16,922 nucleotides of DNA from Patescibacteria group bacterium (lineage in GTDB: Bacteria > Patescibacteriota > Gracilibacteria > JAHISY01): the NCBI GenBank assembly GCA_018817365.1, contig JAHISY010000109.1, positions 1 to 16,922 on the forward strand. The letters are read 5' to 3'. Under the pieces are notes generated by a model. That model saw only the letters and a program-made list of their open reading frames with translations, searched no databases and was not told where the DNA came from. The position numbers and the translations under genes are program-made. Position 1 is the stretch's first letter. Every line of letters begins with the position of its first letter. Below, in pieces: positions 13,070 to 16,922 of the stretch.

Positions 13070-13960
13070 TCAGCCCCAAATTACGAGTTTAATCTTCTCT
13101 TCGGAAATTGCGCGCAACATTCGCAGCGTGTTTACGCGGGTTTTATCTAATTTCACCACTACGATTTTTATTTCATCCTTCCCGATTTTCTCTGCATCTC
13201 GCGGCAGTTCCACTGCTTTGATTCCGAGATTCAGCTTCTCTCGTAATTTCGCCACGCTCACATCCGCGCCTGCGAGCACCGCATGTTTCGATTTTTTCAC
13301 GAGTTTCTTGAGGAAATTCACCTCTTCCTTTTTTGGATTCCGAAAAATCACTGCTGCTCTTGTCCTCAAAATTTTCTCCGCTTCCTGCACCGAATTCACT
13401 TTCCCGCCGAAATATGAGCTCAAAACAATCCACCCGATTGCGAGCAAAATTCCGCTCGTCGCCGCTGCCGCGAGAGCTTCTACCAAATTTTCACGCGAAG
13501 TGGCGCTGCTTTCTCCATGGAGCGTGGTGAAAAATTTGAATTTCGAACGAGCATTGTATTTTTCAATTTCATCGATCAGAACTTGCTTTGTCGCCGCGGA
13601 AACGAGATCCCGCTCGCTACTCTCGCCGTATTTCGCTTCGATTAAAAAATTCAGTTTCGCTTGCGGGGAGGCCGAGAGCAAAACTGGAGTGCCTGAGATT
13701 CCGCTCACTTTCTCTGCGAGAGTGGGGGAGCGCAGCCAGCCTGCCACTGTTTTGGCGAAGTCGTCCGCGAGTTTTGTCGCGTCGAAACTTTTTTCGCTCA
13801 CACTCTCCTCGCTTACTCCCACCGAAAAAAGCAGCGTGAGCTTTTCTTCCGGCGGCTGCAAAAAATACATTGCCGTTGCTGCGAGGGTGGTGGCTGCCGC
13901 AATTAAAAATACTGTCAGCCATTGTCTTCGAATTAGCCCCAAAAAAGCTTGAAAGTCCAT
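13070..13960 (-). CDS. Wzz-like polysaccharide co-polymerase family protein
   Basis: Predicted inner-membrane protein with the two-TM arrangement of chain-length regulators. TM1 (about 14-34, within RRQWLTVFLIAAATTLAATAMYFL) sits at the N-terminus. About 125 extracytoplasmic residues follow (35-160), then TM2 (about 163-183). The C-terminal cytoplasmic part of about 110 residues has alternating beta/alpha character (RAAVIFRNP, KHAVLAGADVSV, IKIVVVKLDKTRV, IKLVIWG). It shows no Walker A motif, so a tyrosine-kinase activity of the Wzc type is unlikely from this chain alone. Family assignment rests on topology and the N-terminal LIRRQW pattern, not on a diagnostic motif. It lies upstream of rpsT, which has its own promoter, and is divergent from the gene at 14654. 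Confidence 0.68.
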   Translation of the reverse strand: MDFQAFLGLIRRQWLTVFLIAAATTLAATAMYFLQPPEEKLTLLFSVGVSEESVSEKSFDATKLADDFAKTVAGWLRSPTLAEKVSGISGTPVLLSASPQAKLNFLIEAKYGESSERDLVSAATKQVLIDEIEKYNARSKFKFFTTLHGESSATSRENLVEALAAAATSGILLAIGWIVLSSYFGGKVNSVQEAEKILRTRAAVIFRNPKKEEVNFLKKLVKKSKHAVLAGADVSVAKLREKLNLGIKAVELPRDAEKIGKDEIKIVVVKLDKTRVNTLRMLRAISEEKIKLVIWG

Positions 13961-14179
13961 TCTTCAAAATTAAAGCGGAGGAAGTTTAGCAGAAAAGATT
14001 TGATTTTTCGAAAAGCTCGGGAGAACGCACCGCACTTTTAACAGTCAGGAGATTTTTGGTTTGAAAAAATAATTCACCCCCATCTTTCACTTTCCGTTTC
14101 GCCTTTTTCAAATTTCCGCCTCTAAAGTTAACCTACTGTAGTTTAGACAAAAAGAATTTCTACCAACTTCCGAAATCCA

Positions 14180-14253
14180 ACCCCTGGGGTTGAAACCATG
14201 GGGTTGAAACCACCGCGCAATATTTTAAAATTCTGTCTATCGACCCCTGGGGT
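14180..14253. repeat. AACCCC-T-GGGGTT palindromes and 14-bp tandem duplication
   Basis: CAACCCCTGGGGTTG lies near 14178-14192, and ACCCCTGGGGT at 14243-14253. Overlapping the first, TGGGGTTGAAACCA is repeated exactly in tandem (14185-14198 and 14199-14212); each unit contains the small hairpin GGTT-GA-AACC. Confidence 0.8.
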
Positions 14254-14313
14254 TGATCCGTCAAATCTCCGTCTCTACTTCCCTTCTCTAAATTTTCAAA
14301 CTCCTGCTTCGCC

Positions 14314-14335
14314 TTCCCTCTTTAAAAAGAGGGAA
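14314..14335. repeat. 22-nt inverted repeat
   Basis: TTCCCTCTTT (14314-14323) and AAAGAGGGAA (14326-14335) are perfect complements around a 2-nt centre. It lies far from any gene end, so it is not an obvious terminator. Confidence 0.75.
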
Positions 14336-14374
14336 AAGACAGTTATCGCGAATTTTGGAAAACAAGTTAAAAAT

Positions 14375-14409
14375 CCACTTTCCACCTTCCACCATCCAAT
14401 TTCCAATCA
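14375..14409. repeat. C/T-rich heptad array 1
   Basis: Five 7-bp units in exact register: CCACTTT, CCACCTT, CCACCAT, CCAATTT, CCAATCA. Confidence 0.75.
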
Positions 14410-14461
14410 GTTTGGGGAGATTTGAGACTCGAATTTCAGCAGGCGGGCGGTTAGCAAACCT

Positions 14462-14510
14462 CCACCTTCCACCTTCCATTCTCCACTTTCCACCCTCCAC
14501 TTTCCATTCG
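14462..14510. repeat. C/T-rich heptad array 2
   Basis: Seven 7-bp units in exact register: CCACCTT, CCACCTT, CCATTCT, CCACTTT, CCACCCT, CCACTTT, CCATTCG. It is separated by 52 bp from array 1, which has the same unit. Confidence 0.8.
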
Positions 14511-14588
14511 GGGTTAACTTTCTCAAACTGTTTTTCTCCTGATCCCTCACCTCGAATTACTCGCTCTCTGTCATGGTAGAAATTGAAA

Positions 14589-14617
14589 TTGCTTTTAGCT
14601 TCATTTTTTGCTAAAAT
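14589..14617 (+). promoter_or_regulatory. Promoter of the unassigned gene at 14654
   Basis: TTGCTT (14589-14594), 17-bp spacer, extended -10 TGCTAAAAT (14609-14617). It is nearly identical to the pilin operon promoter. The expected start is near 14624, giving a leader of about 30 nt. Confidence 0.75.
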
Positions 14618-14653
14618 TAAAAAAATCAATTCTAAAATTAATCCCCAAAAAAA

Positions 14654-15364
14654 ATGAGCAATCTCTCAAAAATTGCACTTATCAAAGAAATGATTGATTC
14701 TGCGGAATCTTCTCTTCGCGGTGCGAAGCAATTGCTTTCCGAATTTACTGGAAATGGAGATTCTGGCAGTATTCGCTCGAATCTTTCGCGCAGCGCGAGC
14801 AAACTCGGCGCGATGGTTGGAGAGGAGGGCAAAATTATCGAAGGTGTGTTCGATGGAAAATCGATGATCGGGTCAGATAAAAAGGAATATCCGATTCCGG
14901 CGAATTACGCTTCGAAATCAAAACTCGTTCCGGGAGACGTGATGAAGCTCACTGTCGGCGGGGATGGCGGCTTCACTTACAAACAAATCGGACCGGTCGA
15001 AAGAAAAAGGGTGGTGGGACCGCTGACGAGCGAGGATGGGCAGTACAAAGTTATTGCCGCTGGCAAGGCTTACAAGGTTTTGCTCGCTTCGGTTACTTTT
15101 TATCGCGCGGAGCCGGGGGATGAGGTGGTTTTATTGGTGCCTGCGATGGGCGACAGCGAGTGGGGCGCGATTGACAACGTGATTCCAAAAATTCAAGCAG
15201 AGATAGATGCTGAGGAAAAGATTATCGAGGAATCAAAAAAAACTGCGAATAGAGTGAATCTCGAGGAAGAAGATTCATTCGTGATTTCAGAAGATTCAGA
15301 CAAAAAAGAAGAAAAGCCAAAAAAGAAAAACGGAAGAAAAAAGAAAGAAGAAAAAGAAGAGTAA
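14654..15364 (+). CDS. Conserved-looking protein of unknown function, Lys/Glu-rich tail
   Basis: I cannot assign a function. The 236 residues begin with a helical segment (1-30, IALIKEMIDSAESSLRGAKQLLSE). A Ser/Arg-rich linker and a beta-rich core (about 58-165) follow, with EGKIIEGVFDGKSMIG, YPIPANYASKSKLVPGD and KLTVGGDGGFTYKQIGPVERKRVVG. The core suggests a small beta-barrel or OB-like fold. After it come a helix (PKIQAEIDAEEKIIEESKK) and a highly charged disordered tail (217-236, mostly K and E). The YPxPANYASKSKL segment resembles hypothetical proteins I recall from Patescibacteria. There is no signal peptide or TM segment, so it should be cytoplasmic. A nucleic acid-binding role is possible given the core and tail, but this is inference. 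It has its own strong promoter, shared in sequence with the pilin operon. Confidence 0.87.
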   Translation: MSNLSKIALIKEMIDSAESSLRGAKQLLSEFTGNGDSGSIRSNLSRSASKLGAMVGEEGKIIEGVFDGKSMIGSDKKEYPIPANYASKSKLVPGDVMKLTVGGDGGFTYKQIGPVERKRVVGPLTSEDGQYKVIAAGKAYKVLLASVTFYRAEPGDEVVLLVPAMGDSEWGAIDNVIPKIQAEIDAEEKIIEESKKTANRVNLEEEDSFVISEDSDKKEEKPKKKNGRKKKEEKEE

Positions 15365-15384
15365 GAATTAAGTGTTTAGATTCG

Positions 15385-15411
15385 CACGGCTTGTCAGCAG
15401 ACAGGTTCGTG
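15385..15411 (+). terminator. Hairpin between convergent genes
   Basis: CACGG-CTTGTC (15385-15395) pairs with GACAGG-TT-CGTG (15400-15411) over about 11 bp with one bulged T and two G-U pairs around AGCA. It is followed by the T-rich but interrupted AAATTTTATTTATT. It lies in the 52-bp gap between the gene at 14654 and the HAD gene. Confidence 0.5.
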
Positions 15412-15416
15412 AAATT

Positions 15417-16076
15417 TTATTTATTATTTAAGACTCTTCTTACTAAATTGACCACTTCTCCGACGTGGCTGAAAATGTAGTCCGCGCGGGCTTTTTCGAA
15501 TTCCTCGCGCGCGCAAACTCCGGTGAGCACTCCCACAAAAATCGCCCCCGCTGCTTTCGCTGATTGCAGATCAAGTAGAGAATCGCCAACGAAAAGAATT
15601 TCTCGCGGAGAAATTCCGAGCAGCTCGCACGCGTGGAGAATCGGTTCGGGGTGGGGTTTCGGATTTTCGATTTCCTCGCCGCCGACCACGAGATTGAAAA
15701 ATTTCTCAAGGTGATAATCTCGCGCGAGCTGCAGAACTACTGCTCTTTTTTTCGTGGAGACCACTCCGAGTTTTAGATTTTGTCTCCGCAAAAATTCGAG
15801 CGTAGGGATTGTTTCCGCCACGATTGCTATTTCTGCGGGATTGTTGCGCGCATCCTCTTTTTTCCGAAAATCTTTCACAAGTTCTGCCACATCTTCAAGA
15901 GGAGTGATTTCACGAAAAATTTTTTCAAACGGCTCGCCGATGAGAGTGCGAATCTTTTCTGTGGCGACGGGAGGGAATTCCCGTTCTGCCAAAATTTCTT
16001 CAAAAATTCTTACAAGCAGGTCAATTGAATGGACGAGAGTTCCATCGAAGTCGAAGAGAATCGCTTTTAATTTCAC
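15417..16076 (-). CDS. HAD-superfamily phosphatase (phosphoglycolate phosphatase-like)
   Basis: Cytoplasmic hydrolase of HAD subfamily IA, acting on a small phosphorylated metabolite; the substrate cannot be read from sequence. With the GTG at 16076 it has 219 residues, normal for Gph/PpaX-type enzymes. Motif I is LFDFDGTLVHS (nucleophile Asp9, acid Asp11), motif II is VVSTKK, motif III Lys lies in NPKPHPEP, and motif IV is LFVGDSLLDLQSAKAAG. The helical cap lies between about residues 15 and 85. An in-frame ATG at 16160 would add 28 residues (MKCRWRILNPF and on) without family support, and I prefer the GTG just before KLKAILFDFDGT. It is divergent from the LysM gene. Confidence 0.87.
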   Translation of the reverse strand: MKLKAILFDFDGTLVHSIDLLVRIFEEILAEREFPPVATEKIRTLIGEPFEKIFREITPLEDVAELVKDFRKKEDARNNPAEIAIVAETIPTLEFLRRQNLKLGVVSTKKRAVVLQLARDYHLEKFFNLVVGGEEIENPKPHPEPILHACELLGISPREILFVGDSLLDLQSAKAAGAIFVGVLTGVCAREEFEKARADYIFSHVGEVVNLVRRVLNNK

Positions 16077-16281
16077 ACGTTTCTTTTTAAATTGAGATAA
16101 GCTTTTTGGCAAGCTTGATTTTTCGCAAAAAGGGTTTAAGATTCTCCATCTGCACTTCAAAATATTTACCTAAAAAGTCAAGCCAAAAGGCTGGCAAAAG
16201 AGGAGAAACCGCTATTAAAATTTCAAATGAAAATGTGTGTGCCCAAAATCTAGTATTTCGCACGCCACCCATCTACAATTT

Positions 16282-16922
16282 ATGCTTCGAATGAGAGCTA
16301 ATCTCGCCGCCCGTCGAAATAGGATTAGTAAGCTGAAACAGCAACGTCCGGGCTATCCCCGCCGCAAACTGGCGGCACAATCTTTGTTTCTCGCGGCGGC
16401 AGTGTTTTTGGCGCCGATTTTTTTGCCGAGTGGGGCGGTAGCCGAATTGGCCGATAAAGAGCTTGACGGGATGATGCTAGCGATTGATTCCCCGACTTTT
16501 ACCCTCGACTCTCTCGCGATGACGGAAGATGGATTTCTCATCAAAAATACGGGGCAAAGTTGCGAGACGGATAATTCCGATCTTGCCGACATCATTGAAT
16601 ACATAGTGGAAGATGGGGATGTGCTCTCCTCGATCGCGCGGCGATTTGGGATTTCGATGGATACGATTATTTGGGAAAACAACATCACGAATCCGCACCA
16701 GCTGAAACCCGGCACGAAACTCAGCATTCTGCCGGTATCGGGGATTACCCACGAGGTGAAGGAGGGAGATTCGCTTGCCAAAATAGTGAAGCAGTACGAG
16801 ATTGAAGAGGAGAAGCTCTGCAAGCAAAACCAATTAGGAGGTGAAGCGGAATTGATTGCCGGCACGAAACTTATTATCCCGGGAGGGAAGAAAACAGTGT
16901 ATGCAGGCAACGGGACTTATCT
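16282..16922 (+). CDS. Exported double-LysM protein, 5' part of gene
   Basis: The open frame runs off the right edge (213 full codons seen). The N-terminus is strongly basic (about 1-33), then a hydrophobic segment (about 36-58, SLFLAAAVFLAPIFLPSGAVA) acts as signal or anchor. Two LysM domains follow: residues about 104-152 (YIVEDGDVLSSIARRFGIS, IIWENNI, LKPGTKLSILP) and about 156-203 (HEVKEGDSLAKIVKQYEIE, LCKQNQL, LIAGTKLIIPG). LysM binds peptidoglycan or chitin-like glycans, so this is a cell-wall protein. In many bacteria such proteins continue into an M23 peptidase or similar hydrolase domain, but that part is outside the window. A second ATG at 16291 is possible. TACAAT lies 2 nt before the ATG, which could mean a very short leader. 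Confidence 0.86.
   Translation, partial: MLRMRANLAARRNRISKLKQQRPGYPRRKLAAQSLFLAAAVFLAPIFLPSGAVAELADKELDGMMLAIDSPTFTLDSLAMTEDGFLIKNTGQSCETDNSDLADIIEYIVEDGDVLSSIARRFGISMDTIIWENNITNPHQLKPGTKLSILPVSGITHEVKEGDSLAKIVKQYEIEEEKLCKQNQLGGEAELIAGTKLIIPGGKKTVYAGNGTY

Larger units (their letters stand above)
13961..14653. other. 693-bp repeat-filled intergenic region
   Basis: No credible gene. It contains CCCCTGGGG palindromes, a 14-bp tandem duplication, a 22-nt inverted repeat (14314-14335), two C/T-rich heptad arrays and the promoter of the gene at 14654. An open frame across 14288-14629 on the minus strand is just translated heptad repeat. AGTTAACCTACTGTAGTTTA (near 14139-14158) looks like a degenerate relative of palindromes A and B. 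Confidence 0.7.

Noticed and set aside
13020..13952. Long open frame on the plus strand opposite the Wzz-like gene
   Set aside because: Ser/Arg/Phe-rich composition with no domain; it mirrors the minus-strand gene, which has two clear TM segments.
14375..14510. CRISPR array
   Set aside because: The repeats are 7-bp tandem units without unique spacers, and no cas genes are present.
14288..14629. Minus-strand open frame with repeated W-x-V-E-G-G-x motif
   Set aside because: It is the translation of the 7-bp arrays (three heptads give seven residues), with no start context or other domain.
16077..16160. HAD gene start at the ATG at 16160
   Set aside because: The extra 28 residues have no counterpart in HAD-IA phosphatases, whose DxD motif normally lies within about ten residues of the N-terminus.
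16353..16910. Minus-strand open frame at the right end
   Set aside because: The opposite strand encodes an exported protein with two clear LysM domains that stays open to the edge.

Overview
The window looks like part of a genome from the Candidate Phyla Radiation (Patescibacteria), though this is an inference. The evidence is a small, compact gene set with mid-range GC, a Mur ligase without its usual N-terminal domain, pseudopilin and PilT genes, many palindromic intergenic repeats, and almost no Shine-Dalgarno sequences. UGA acts as a stop: pilT and rpsT both end at their family-typical C-termini on UGA. The Gracilibacteria/Absconditabacteria code, where UGA is glycine, is therefore not used here. 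I found no rRNA, tRNA, CRISPR array, transposase or integrase.

Layout. Positions 1-550 hold the 3' part of a two-TM potassium channel gene. Convergent to it, a minus-strand block (645-3973) reads miaA, murF, pilT. A divergent plus-strand gene encodes an eight-cysteine lipoprotein (4069-4719). It is followed by a self-contained rplJ-rplL unit with its own promoter, an attenuator-type L10 leader and an intrinsic terminator (4731-6187). Next come rfbD and ychF on the minus strand (6186-8139), with a 30-bp perfect palindrome on each side of rfbD.

From 8409, a strong promoter drives four tightly packed plus-strand genes with class III (type IV pilin-like) signal peptides: GspH/FimT-, PilV-, PilW- and PilX-like minor pilins (8463-12104). 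They end at a very stable palindromic hairpin plus T-run. A small RNase HI gene (12297-12740) overlaps the tail of rpsT (12708-12986), and upstream of rpsT is a Wzz-like two-TM membrane protein (13070-13960). A 693-bp repeat-filled gap (13961-14653) separates this from a lysine-rich-tailed protein I cannot assign (14654-15364). The window closes with a HAD phosphatase (minus strand) and the 5' part of an exported double-LysM protein that runs off the end.

How the genes fit together. The themes are cell surface (minor pilins, PilT, MurF, RfbD, Wzz-like, LysM protein, lipoprotein) and translation (MiaA, L10, L7/L12, YchF, S20). No new defence or metabolic system is evident. The most unusual material is repeat biology: a palindromic GC-rich repeat that appears to have been taken in-frame into the N-terminus of L7/L12, two covarying 30-bp palindromes bracketing rfbD, heptad tandem arrays, and a decayed second copy of the rplL 3' end. 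Two further signals deserve checking: a nearly identical promoter in front of the pilin operon and of the unassigned gene at 14654, and a TTAAYCC motif 7-8 nt upstream of several start codons.
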